Positions 38,876 through 48,411 of a stretch of DNA of 64,000 nt are shown in pieces (within the stretch, counting starts at the first letter, position 1; the number at the start of each line of letters is the position of its first letter). The position numbers and the translations under genes were made by a program. The DNA comes from Callipepla californica brunnescens (taxonomy: Eukaryota > Chordata > Aves > Galliformes > Odontophoridae), in assembly GCA_023055505.1 (NCBI GenBank), contig JALIRH010000023.1, positions 11,652,271-11,716,270 of the forward strand. The letters are read 5' to 3'. The notes beneath the pieces are model-generated. The model was given only the letters and a program-made list of their open reading frames with translations. It searched no databases and was not told where the DNA came from.

Positions 38876-39245
38876 TCCCCTATGAAGACAAGCTGAGGGA
38901 GCTGGTGCTGTTTATCGTGGAGACGAGAAGGCTCCAGGGAGACCTGCTGGCAGCTGTAAGAAGGAAAGGGGCAGACTTTTAGCAGGGTCTGTGGTGACAG
39001 GAAAACGGGAGATAGTTTCAAACTGGGAGGAGGTAGAGATATAACGAAGAAGGTTTTTAAAATAGGAGTGGTGAGGCATAGGAACAGGTTGCCTGGTGAG
39101 GTGGACGATTCTCCATCCCTGGAGACATTCAGGGCCAGGCTGGACGGCGCTCTGAGCTACCTGATTGAGCTGTTTGTGTTCCTGTTCATTGCACAAGACG
39201 TGGAACAGGTGATTGATCGTAGAGTTCTTTGCCAACCTTAGTGAT
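38876..39245 (+). mobile_element. CR1 LINE 3' fragment
   Basis: About 370 bp of CR1 C-terminal and 3' sequence. It includes cctatgaagacaagctgagg, a block like gtggtgaggcataggaacag, then gccaggctggacggcgctct, and it ends near ttctttgccaacctta. It is diverged and truncated at the 5' end. Confidence 0.88.
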
Positions 39246-42200
39246 GCTATATGCGGGCTTGCAATTAGTTACTATGATAACTGTGTTCATTTGGAATATT
39301 CACTGCCTTCCAAAAACATACCCCAAAGAGGCTTCCAGGTTCTTTGTACGATCGCAGGGCCTGTGATATGCCTTGGCCACCCTGTAAACACGACCATTCT
39401 TTTGTATCTTACTCAAAATACTGCAGTACTCCGCCAGTGCACACTCTGAAAATGAGAGTACAAAAAATATATTGCTAAAGAAGGGAAAAAAATCGTAAGT
39501 GGCTGCTGCTGTTTATACAACTGCTGCCCTTTCCTCTATTTTCATTTCACTGCAACACCTCATTTTTTTCTCCTTTGATGATAGTCTTTATTTATTGATT
39601 TCTTTCTTATCCTGGAGACATCTCTCTGCCTGATGGTTTTTGACGTGAAAATAACAAAACCAGAAGGAGATTTCTGCTCTGTGCTTCTTTTTTTTTTTTT
39701 TATGGCCCTGGTGTATGGCCCTTCTACAGCCCCAGGTTACAATTTAGCAGGTGTAGATTTGAGAGGCTTTCAAAGCTGTTCATTCCTGAATCATTGCATT
39801 ACATAAAGCACTTTGCTTGAGGTTGACTTCTTCCTTCCTGCCCTCCCTCACAGTAATCAAGCACTAAGAATTGTGATCTAAGTTTGCCCTCCTGGAAGAG
39901 GTCACTTTGGCCAAATGACCCCTTGAGCTCCCTTCCAACCTAGGTGACTCCATTGAAGTCTTACAGCTATTAAAGGCTAATCACTATTCAGTTATGCTCA
40001 AGAAAAAAATAGATGTATTTTATAAATCTGCTAACGTTTAATTATTCGCCCATTTGTCCCACTGTCACCAGTGACAGGTGTTTGTGGGCACAAGTTACCT
40101 GTGAACTTGGAAAGAAGCTATTAGTGTGCTTGCATTAGCATTGGCCTTCTACCTCCTACATGTTATTGATCCAATAGTCATTAAGTATGTCAATATTTCC
40201 TTCTTTCTTTTTTTTTTTTTTTTCAGTTAAAATGCTGGAAGTTGTGATCTGTTTATTTTAGAGGTGAGGCTTTGGTTTATGCAACACAGTTTTGCTCTTT
40301 TTGAAAATGTAGGAACACTTGTTGGGTTCTGTAAAGCCACCCTTACATGGAATTAATCTCCTGGTCAGATGTAAACTGCCCTTTTAGAACCATCCAGACC
40401 ACATTTAAGCACAGAAAACTCAGAATGTTATAACTTCATGTCCAACTTGAGATGTCTGCATTTTCAATAGGTTCTGTTTACTAAGTCACAGCGGTAATCT
40501 GTCACAAAAGCAAAGCAGCCAGATTTAGAAATATTCAGACACTCTTGTGGTGTAAGCAGTGCTATTTATGCTGAAATTTTTCATTGTAAGCACTTCTTCC
40601 CCCCCCCCCCCCCCCCCCTCCACACACACACACCTTGTATTTTAATTTAGAGACAAACACTTAACATCATCCTGCGTGTCAGTGTCTTTTAAGACTCATT
40701 AGATACAAGCCTCTGTGTGAGTGCCAGCAAAGCATCTATTTCACGGGGAAGAACCTGGCCCAGCTTTCACACACACATCTCATTAACTGATCCTGGATAC
40801 TTCAAAGAGAGGAAGTCGTGCTGGATGCTTCTCTTTTCAGAAACAAAACTGCACTCTGTAAGGTGCATTAATTGGATTCAGCATGTTTACACTCTACGTC
40901 TGTATATATATATCCATTGGCCTAGATAAAAACCTTGGCTGTGATAGCTCAGACATTTTTTTGCTACATTGCTCTAGTAATCTGCTCAGCCTGAATGTAT
41001 TTTCAGGATCTGGAAATTGCACTGCTCAGAGGTCTGTGGCTTGCTACTTTCAGCCCTGGGCCAAAGACAAAACAGCTCTCCCATACTGAAAAGACCAGTG
41101 GAAACTTGACATAGTTTTAAGGTCAAATAGCTCAAGATCCGCTGGGGACATAAATGAGTGCTTTTTACCATCTGAAAGCTTGGAGTTGCAGCTTTCATAT
41201 GTCAAAAAGCATTAATCTCCAAAGAGTATCTGTGGAGTATCTGCTGCTAGAACAGCAGAGGCTGTCTCAGAGGTGCTCCTGATGTTAAAGTAAATGGCTT
41301 TCAGAACTGGAAACTTGATTTCCAAATTCTGACATTGGACCAGTGATTGGCATTTTTATTTTTACTTTTTCCTGGAAAGAGAAACCATCAGATTAACTCC
41401 TTCCCCTTTGCAATATCCAGGTCCAGTTAATGAGAAAACGAATTGTATTAATAAAATCTTCTACACATCCAGTCCTCTTTGTTCTAAAAGGGCTATCAGG
41501 AGTTCAGAGTTGTGTTCAAGGCTGGGATTTAGCAGTGTCATCGTTTACTGTAAATTCCTTTATAACATGCGGGTAACATTTTGCCCAGTTGTGTCTGTAT
41601 CAAACCAGTCATTAATCTGCAGAACTGGAACGTTCTGGTTCCATGGACATTTTCCTTCATGAATTCTTAATGCTTACATCTTGAAGAAATCCTTTACGTC
41701 AGACAGTGGCACAAAGAGGGTGCCTGACACTTTCTGTGTCACTTGTATAGGTGGAATCTAAGGTGGTCCTGAAAGACATCAAGAGATTTTGTTCTCTCAG
41801 CCCTTCTTCCCCCGCTTCTTATATGTTATAACTTACCAAAATATCCTGTGCATTAACTGGGATTCACTTCACTTGAAGATTCTCAGTTTGCCCCCAAAAA
41901 GCTCAATGGAAATTTCTGAAGATCTTGTCTTCTGATGATGCCCATCGTCCCATTGGAGCGGGCATTGCACTTGACAGAAAAGAAAGATGGGCTTCCATTG
42001 GCCTGCAGTTACTGTAGCCTGACCACCTATAACCTGCTGGAACAGGTTGTCCCTTTTCTAATATTTGAACACACCGAGGAACCAGTATAGCACGAGTTAT
42101 GCTTTGAAGCATTCATTTCGCCCGAGGGGCCATATGCGTAAATATTTAATTAATTTAAATTAAAATGAATGAAGAGGACTTTAAAGAGACAGCTTGCAAG

Positions 42201-43109
42201 GAGAAAACTCTTCAGAGTATAGTAGAGAAGAACAGCTGTGCCTTCTGGAACATTAGGCGGCAGACCTAAAAAATAATAAAATATATTTTAATAATAAATA
42301 AAAAATAAAAAATATATTTTTTAAAATGACAAATAATAAAAGAACAAATCAGGAATCAGTCAGTATGGTTAATATGATATATTGGGGGAATTTAGCAACA
42401 CCTCATTGCCAATTCTGAACATTTGGAAAAGCATTTAAGGAATGTGATCTACTTGAAGGTCATCCTCAACTTACTATTTATTTTTATACATACAGTGCAG
42501 AGAGTTTTGCTTCACTCTTCACCTTTACTGGTAAATTAGTTGTTATTTTCTCCAGTTTTGGCTTTTTTTGTTTTTCTGCGACATGAACAAGATCATCAAG
42601 TTGATGCTGGTGCTCTATATAGAACTGTCGAATAAATCAAAAAGTGTCTATTCTTCTAAAAATCTGTAACAAAGACATTGAGAAAATGCCCTTGTCTTAT
42701 AGGCCACACTGTCACCCAGGAAGGTATAAAAAAACTTGTGCCGTTTTATTCTAGGAACAGTCAGGCTTTTGATGTCTGATCCTGTGGAAGACCCGAAAAG
42801 GCAAGTCCTCTTACTGACACCACCACACTCTAATGAGACAATGCTTAAATTAGCTTTGACTGTTCACCAGTGGGACTAAATGAGCTTGAGATCTTTTCAG
42901 GTCCTTCAGCTCCCCTCCCAGCTTATGGACAGTGGTCATGCAGGTTTCTCTTGCTGCACGATTGCTCTTCTTTGAAGCTGTGAAACTACCTTACATTTGG
43001 TGTGACATAGAAAACCTAAATAATCCAGTAAGTTTCTCATCTCCTCATTTGCCCTCCAGGTTTAAGGAAAAAATAAACTTGTATTTCTGCTTCCCTTATG
43101 GAAACTTCT
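39246..43109. other. Intronic or intergenic stretch to the right of the CpG island
   Basis: AT-rich sequence with no coding exon. It contains a run of 20 C residues (40599-40618) followed by CA repeats, a T-run with acceptor at 40208-40226, an AT-rich low-complexity patch at 42268-42345, and a short CR1-tail-like piece at 39890-39955. Confidence 0.5.
40227..40263 (+). other. Candidate noncoding (5'UTR) exon of the plus-strand transcript
   Basis: A 37-bp segment bounded by an extremely T-rich acceptor (a T-run ending TTTCAG) and a good donor (TTTTAGAG/GTGAGG). All three forward frames contain a stop codon, so it cannot be an internal coding exon. It could be a leader exon between the CpG island and the open exon at 44742. 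The T-run may also be a chance low-complexity tract. Confidence 0.35.
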
Positions 43110-44604
43110 GACTAGAAGAGGGATGGAGATACTGATGAGACTGAACACGTACAAGTCTATGGGGCCTGATGACATGCATTCCAGGGTTTTGAAGAAGCTG
43201 CCTGATGCAATTGCCAAGACATATTTGAAAAGTCATGGATGTAAGGTCAGGTCCCCTGTGACTGGAAAAAGGGAAATGTCACTCCCAATCTAGGTAAGGG
43301 AGAAAGGAAGACAAGGGGAACTACAGGCCAGTGACTCTCATGTCTGTGCCTGAGAAGATCTTGGAATATATCCTTTTGGAAGAGATGGCAAGGTACATGA
43401 GGGACAAACAGGTGATCTGAAACACCCAAGCGTGGCGTCACCAAGGGCAGACTGTACCTCACCAAGCTGGTGGTGGCCTTCCATGCTGGAACGATGGCAT
43501 CAGTAGACAAAGAAAGTGCAACTGCTGTCATCAACCTGGACTTTGACATGGCCCCACATCACATAATTATCTCTAAATTGCAGAGAGGCAGATTTGAAGG
43601 ATGGAATATTTTGTGGGTAAGGAATTGGTTCAGTAGTGACAGACAGGGGTTTGTGATCAATGGCTTGAGTGTGTTGATGACTGGTGTCCCCCAGAGGTCT
43701 GTCTTGGGACCAGTATACTTCAGCATCTTTATCAATGGCACAGACAGTGGGATTTAGTGTGCCCTCAGCAAGCACCACTAAGCTGAGTGGTACAGTTGAT
43801 AGAATAGAAGGAATGGATGTCATCCAGAGCTGGATGTCATCCAGCTGGACAAGCTGGAGAAGGAGGCCCATGGTAACCTAATGAGATTCAGCAAGGCCAA
43901 AAACAAGGTGCTGCACCTGAGTAGTCCCAGAGATATATCACTGGGTGAAGAATTTGAAGCCCTGCAGAGAACTTGGGGGTCGTGGTGGACAAAAGGCTGG
44001 ACATGTGCCAGCAGTGTGCGTTTGCAGCCCAGAAGACCAATTGCATCCTGGGCTCCATCAGAAGAGGGGTGGCCAGCAGGGACAGGGAATTGATTGTCCC
44101 CCTCTGCTCTGGCCTTGTAAGGCCCCATCTGGAGTACTGTGTCCAGGTTTGGGGTCTCCAACACATGGAAGATGTGGAGGTAATGAAACAAGTCCAGGGG
44201 AGGGTTACAAAAATGATCAGAGGGATGGAGAACCTCTCCTATGAAGAAAAGTTGAGGGAGCTGGGCTTGTCCAGCCTGGAGAAGACTTTGGGGAGATCTC
44301 ATCAATAAGATGGTGACAGACTTTTTACAAGGGAAGAGGTGACATGACAAGGGGCAATGGTTTTAAACTAAAAGAGTGGAGATTTAGATTAGATATGAGG
44401 AGGAAAATCTTTACTCAAGAGCATAGTGAGGCACTGGCACAGGCTGCTAGGAGAAGCTGTGGCTTCCCCATGTCAGAAGGTATTGAAGGCCAGGCTGGAT
44501 GGGGCTCTGGGCTGCCCAGTTCTAGTGGTAATCCTGTCCATAATAGTGGAGTTAAAGCTAGATCACATTTAATGTCCTTTCCAACCCATGCCATTCTATA
44601 ATAA
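43110..44604 (+). mobile_element. CR1 LINE, 5'-truncated, plus strand
   Basis: A 1.5-kb CR1 copy. It starts at a RT block (gggcctgatgacatgcattc) and contains a degraded RT core (gtgtcccccagaggtctgtc, cttgggaccagtatacttca). The C-terminal block is preserved (43973-44308: VVVDKRLDMCQQCAFAAQKT, then [20 protein letters not shown]). It ends with the terminal sequence (tgtcctttccaacccatgcc). Several frameshifts are present. The CR1 frames on the opposite strand are shadows. Confidence 0.92.
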
Positions 44605-44741
44605 ACTGCTTCATTTCTCTCTTCTTTATGACCAGAGTAGAAATTAGCATTTAAACTCTGTATATTTTTGTTTTGTTTTGTTTTTTAGCCAAGTAGCATC
44701 TACTTTATTAATGGAATAATATTCACTTTCTTTCTCTTCAG

Positions 44742-44817
44742 AGAAGAGATGATTTGGGCTATTACAACTGAAGACCAACTGCTGACTGAAAAAGCCCAGT
44801 CTATTAAGACAGAAAGG
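44742..44817 (+). CDS. Coding exon of an unidentified plus-strand gene
   Basis: A 76-bp exon with a very strong acceptor (ACTTTCTTTCTCTTCAG) and a weaker donor (GAAAGG/GTATTA). Only one frame is open; after one carried base it reads EEMIWAITTEDQLLTEKAQS then IKTER. An internal ATG (context AAGAGATGA) could be the start if the upstream exons are noncoding. The acidic, Gln-rich helical peptide looks real. Its continuation to the right was not found; it may lie beyond the retroviral insertion. Confidence 0.5.
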
Positions 44818-45343
44818 GTATTAAATTATTTATACTTCATATTTTTCAGTTCCTTGCCCCATTCCAGCCCCTGAGAAACCACTTCTGACATCTTAGTACC
44901 CACTGTCTTCACTGATTTGTCAATTAGAGCTGTAGTTACAGTATCTGTTTAAGATGGTGCAATCACAGATGGAGCAGCTGGAAGCATTTTTAATTTCAGC
45001 GTTCAAGTGAAGCACTGCTAAACTGCCAGGACCATAAAAGCCAAGCAATCTTTTGATGGCTTTTTGAAAACTTTAATGTTTCCACTCAAATTAAGAAGCT
45101 TGCGGAGTATGAAGAATAAAGCTGTCATAGGATGCAATAAACTACACCAAAGCAAGATTTTCATCTTCTTTGAGAACATACAAACTTGTTCACGCAGGGG
45201 TTAATAGAAAGAGAGAAGTTCTGCTCTTTTAAGGATATCTGGTCAAGCACTTTTTTGAAACAAAAGGGGAAAAACAAACAGGGAACCAATAGGCAAAAAG
45301 GGAGAGAAGAAACGGAGAAAAAGTGGGGAAAATTTTGAGAAAA
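44818..45343. other. Unassigned stretch
   Basis: Nothing recognisable beyond ordinary AT-rich sequence. Confidence 0.5.
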
Positions 45344-45795
45344 GAATCACAGAATGGTTTGGGTTGGAAAGGACCTTTAAGATCATCTGGTCCCAGCCCC
45401 CTGCTGTGGGCAGGACATCTCCCTCTAGCCCAGGTTGCTCCGAGCCCCATCCAGCCTGGCCTTGTATGCTTCCAGTGTAGGGGCATTCACAACTTCTCTG
45501 GGTAACATGTTCCAGTGTCCCACCACCCTCACATTAAGAATTTCTCCCTATTATGTAATCTAAAACTACCCTCTTCCAGTTTAAAGTGACTTCCCCTTGT
45601 CCTGGGTGCACTCATGTTGCCTACAAAGATGTTAAACAGCACCAGTTCCAACACTGATCCCTGAGGAATGCCACTTCTCACCAGTCTTCAATTGGACAAT
45701 GAACCACTGACCACAACTCTCTTAGTGCAAGCATTCAGCCAGTTCCTTAGCCAGCAAGTATTCTGTCCATCTAACCTATTTATCCACAGCATTCC
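45344..45795 (-). mobile_element. CR1 LINE 3' fragment, minus strand
   Basis: It begins with the reverse-complement CR1 terminus (atcacagaatggtttgggtt, then ggaaaggacctttaagatca) and continues through the C-terminal ORF2 block (cctggtcccagccccctgct). It ends near cattctgtccatctaacc. It is diverged from the other CR1 copies here, especially in its tail. Confidence 0.88.
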
Positions 45796-46177
45796 AGTTC
45801 TAATATGTTTAAATAGCATGAGTCTCGGTTATTTGGTTAACAGCCTGGAATGAAAATTCTTCATAGAACTATTAATTGCCCTGAAATACAAGGAGTAGAA
45901 TTAATCTACTGCAGTGTTAACTGAATTCTGTTAAGTATATTTTAACATGGAATTCAGTTTTGATATTAACAATTTTTGATAAATTAAAGCTCAAAACTAA
46001 ACATAATGTAAGTACCATTTGTAAGTAAGTGAAGATTACTATTGTGGATCTAAATACTCACAATGTCTTAATGCTTGTCTATTTAAAATAATTTGAAATT
46101 TTACAAAAATAATAAGTATACCTCATGCAACTTTTCATACAGTTCAGATTATGGATCATCTGAGCACTCATCCGATA

Positions 46178-46345
46178 GATGGACATCAGGAAAAATTTCT
46201 TCTCTTAAAGAATGGTGAGGCATTTGGCACTGGCTGTCCAAGGAGGTGATAGAGCCACTATCCCTGGAAGCGTTCAAGAGATGTGGACAAACAGTACTGA
46301 GAAACACAGAGGGCACTACAGGGATGGTTGGACTACATCCTTCAG
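46178..46345 (+). mobile_element. CR1-like LINE 3' fragment
   Basis: It reads tggacatcaggaaaaatttc, then gaatggtgaggcatttggca, and gttggactacatcc at the end. This matches the 3' part of a different, more diverged CR1 subfamily (single tail, no octamers). It lies directly beside the hAT fossil. Confidence 0.7.
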
Positions 46346-46484
46346 AGTGCCTGGGGTGCATTAAATGTGGAACTGTCCCGGGCCCCATGTAAAACTTGTG
46401 AAATATTTAATGTACGTAATCAAGAAAATAACTTAAACAAACATAAAACCAACTATTTATCAAAACAAAAGCAACAGCAACAAC

Positions 46485-46926
46485 AGAAGAGGCAACAAAA
46501 GCATAAAATTGGTGGGACATCTGACCTTGCTTTCATTCAGTTAATGCATCAGTCTGTTTTGATGGAGGTGGCTGCAAATCTTAGTGAGATTTCTTAAGGT
46601 GCTCATCAGAGATTATCTTATTTTACTCCTCCCACGCTTCACCCTTGAAAAAAGTTGTTCACAAATGTACGTGCTGCCAATAAGTAATGACAGGAATAAG
46701 GTGTGATTGTGAAGCGAGGGATGATTTTCTCTATTACATACAGCTTACAGAAGCCTGGTAAAGAGATGTGATTAGATTCTTCCCTGAGTTCAATATCTGA
46801 TTGCAACTCTACACGTTGAAAATTTGCAGGCAATTTATTTATGTCAATTGAAAATAGAGTTGCCGATACACTGAATAAAAAGATGATACTTTGGGAAATC
46901 TCGAAACCTTCTAGAATTCCTGTATC
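46485..46926 (-). mobile_element. hAT transposase fossil, copy 2, 3' portion
   Basis: On the minus strand this reads a decayed hAT (ZBED/GTF2IRD2-like) transposase C-terminus. In order: LPANFQRVELQSDIEL, ESNHISLPGFCKLYVIEKII, a degenerated CEQLFS position (VNNFFQG), then KIR.LISDEHLKK and a QKQGQMSH-like end. Several stops are present. It continues on the other side of the two LTR insertions (47488-47628 and 54018-54290). It could be either a dead autonomous transposon or a fragment of a transposon-derived host gene; the sequence does not decide this. Confidence 0.6.
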
Positions 46927-47487
46927 TGTCATGGTTTTATGATTTTTGGTACTGGTATTCCACATCATAACATCATGTATTGCATTAAGAGTTAAAGAGC
47001 TAATACTCCAGCTCCATAGATCATTGATAATTCCAGGTATACCTGTCTCAGAAGAGAAGAAGAACTACATTCCCCAGAGGACTTTGCGATGCTTTGTATT
47101 TTTACGTGTTTTCCGCTCAGAGGGAACAGATAAAAACCCTCAGCGGTCACGGGACACTCTCTTTCCTTCGGGATCGTCTCAGCAGTGGGTGCTCGCTGCC
47201 GTATCGCCTTCAGCGTTAGCGTAAGGCCTTCGGTTTATCGGACACTCTCTCTTGCTCATTTTATTTGATTCATTAGCCTCAATTCCAATTATATTGTATT
47301 ATATTGTGTTATTTTGTTTTCTGATATCTTATTTAGATCCTCAGATCGTTGCCGCTGTTTTGTTTCTAGGCCCATCTCCCTTTTCCCTTTTCCTTTTTCC
47401 CTTCCCCTTTCCTGGGGCGTGGGTCCGTTGGTCCCCCGCACCAATCGTCACGGAACCGGGCCGATCCAGCCCGGTAAACCGTTGACA
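46927..47487 (+). repeat. Solo LTR, older member of the same family
   Basis: A 561-bp LTR starting TGTCATGG and ending TTGACA. It is flanked by the 5-bp direct repeat gtatc (46922-46926 and 47488-47492). It is clearly related to the LTRs of the neighbouring provirus (shared blocks tttggtactggtattccaca, ccccagaggactttgcratg, aacagataaaaaccctc, agcgttagcgtaaggccttc). It is diverged and carries about 65 extra bases near 46990-47055, and it lacks the long CT array. No internal sequence remains, so it is the product of LTR-LTR recombination. Confidence 0.93.
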
Positions 47488-47628
47488 GTATCACAACAGA
47501 AAGCAACGCTGAGTATTTTTCACTGTTCACAGGACTGTGCTCAGACAATTTACCACAGTGCCTAAAATTATTTGTCATCACCTCAGCTTGCTGTAAGTTT
47601 CATTTCATATGCTGTAATGGTTTGAAAC
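47488..47628 (-). mobile_element. hAT transposase fossil, copy 2, middle portion between two LTR insertions
   Basis: These 141 bp of hAT fossil are trapped between the solo LTR and the provirus. They align with copy 1 around 20680-20765 (ctgttcacaggactgtgctc versus ctgttcacaagactgtttag, and tgtcatcacctcagc versus gccatcacttgagc). This shows that both LTRs entered the same pre-existing element. Confidence 0.6.
47624..47628. repeat. 5-bp target-site duplication of the provirus (left copy)
   Basis: gaaac immediately precedes the 5' LTR and recurs at 54018-54022 immediately after the 3' LTR. Perfect identity indicates a direct, unrearranged integration. Confidence 0.92.
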
Positions 47629-47893
47629 TGTCGTGGTTTTATGATTTTTTGGTACTGGTATTCCACATCATGGCATCATGTAGTGCATTGGGAGTCAGGG
47701 AGAACTACATTCCCCAGAGGACTTTGCAATGCTTTGTTTTTTTTTTTTCACGTGTTTTCCGCTCAGAGGGAACAGATAAAAACCCTCTGCGGTCACGGGA
47801 CGCTCTCTCTCTTTCCTCTAGGATCACTTAGGAGTGGGTGCTCGCTGCCGTCCGCCTTCAGCGTTAGCGTAAGGCCTTCGGTTTATCGGGCAC

Positions 47894-47941
<48 letters not shown>

Positions 47942-48183
47942 GTTTTGTTAGATTAATTAGGCTTAATTCCAAATTGTATTGCATTATATTGTGTTATTTA
48001 CTTCCTGATGTCTTATTTAGTAAATTAGCTTTTCCCCCTCAGATCGTTGCCGCTGTTTTGTTTTGGGGCTTATTTCTTTTTTTTTTTTCCTTTTCCCCGT
48101 TCCCCTGCCCGGGGTGTGGGCCTGTGGGTCTCCTTCCTCGGTTGTTGCGGGGCCGGGCCGAACCGGCCCACAAACCCCTGACA
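47629..48183 (+). repeat. 5' LTR of the provirus
   Basis: A 555-bp LTR with TG...CA ends (TGTCGTGG ... CCTGACA). It contains a likely TATA variant (cagataaaaaccc near 47774) followed about 30 bp later by cgggacgctctctctc, a plausible initiation region. A pure CT array (about 47894-47937) sits downstream, and a T-rich then C-rich stretch lies before a GC-rich end. No canonical AATAAA was found. Compared with the 3' LTR there are about three substitutions (one within the CT array) and a T-run 3 bases longer. Frames of 193 and 188 codons inside the two LTRs come from the CT array and are not genes. Confidence 0.96.
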
Positions 48184-48187
48184 TTTT

Positions 48188-48205
48188 TGGCGCCCAACGT
48201 GGGGC
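48188..48205 (+). other. Primer binding site, tRNA-Lys type
   Basis: TGGCGCCCAACGTGGGGC begins four bases (tttt) after the 5' LTR. It is the 18-base sequence known as the tRNA-Lys1,2 primer binding site of several retroviruses. All 18 positions appear intact, consistent with a provirus that has replicated recently. Confidence 0.9.
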
Positions 48206-48411
48206 ACGACCAGCTGCCTTAGCCGGGCAGAGACAAACTTTTAGAGTGAATCTCTGTCTGTTGTTAACAAGCTTATCTGTACTGCAAGTGCTGTACAGCA
48301 AAACACGACCTTGAAGTCCGGGCGTACTGCCAGTTGTTCTGGGATATCTGTAAACTTCTTTTGGGTACTGCCAGATTGTTTTAGTACAAGAAAAAAAAAA
48401 AAATAATAAAA
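48206..48411 (+). other. Retroviral leader
   Basis: A 206-bp untranslated leader between the primer binding site and the gag-like ATG. It has a palindrome-rich part (gtactgcaagtgctgtacagc) that could serve for dimerisation or packaging, and an A-rich tract directly before the start codon. Function is inferred from position only. Confidence 0.55.

Noticed and set aside
43500..44350. Minus-strand frames of 92-176 codons
   Set aside because: Antisense of the plus-strand CR1.
47641..48222. 193-codon frame inside the 5' LTR (and 188-codon frame at 53460-54026)
   Set aside because: Both arise from the CT array and T-rich tracts of the LTR, giving Leu-Ser runs. They lie in regulatory sequence and show no domain.
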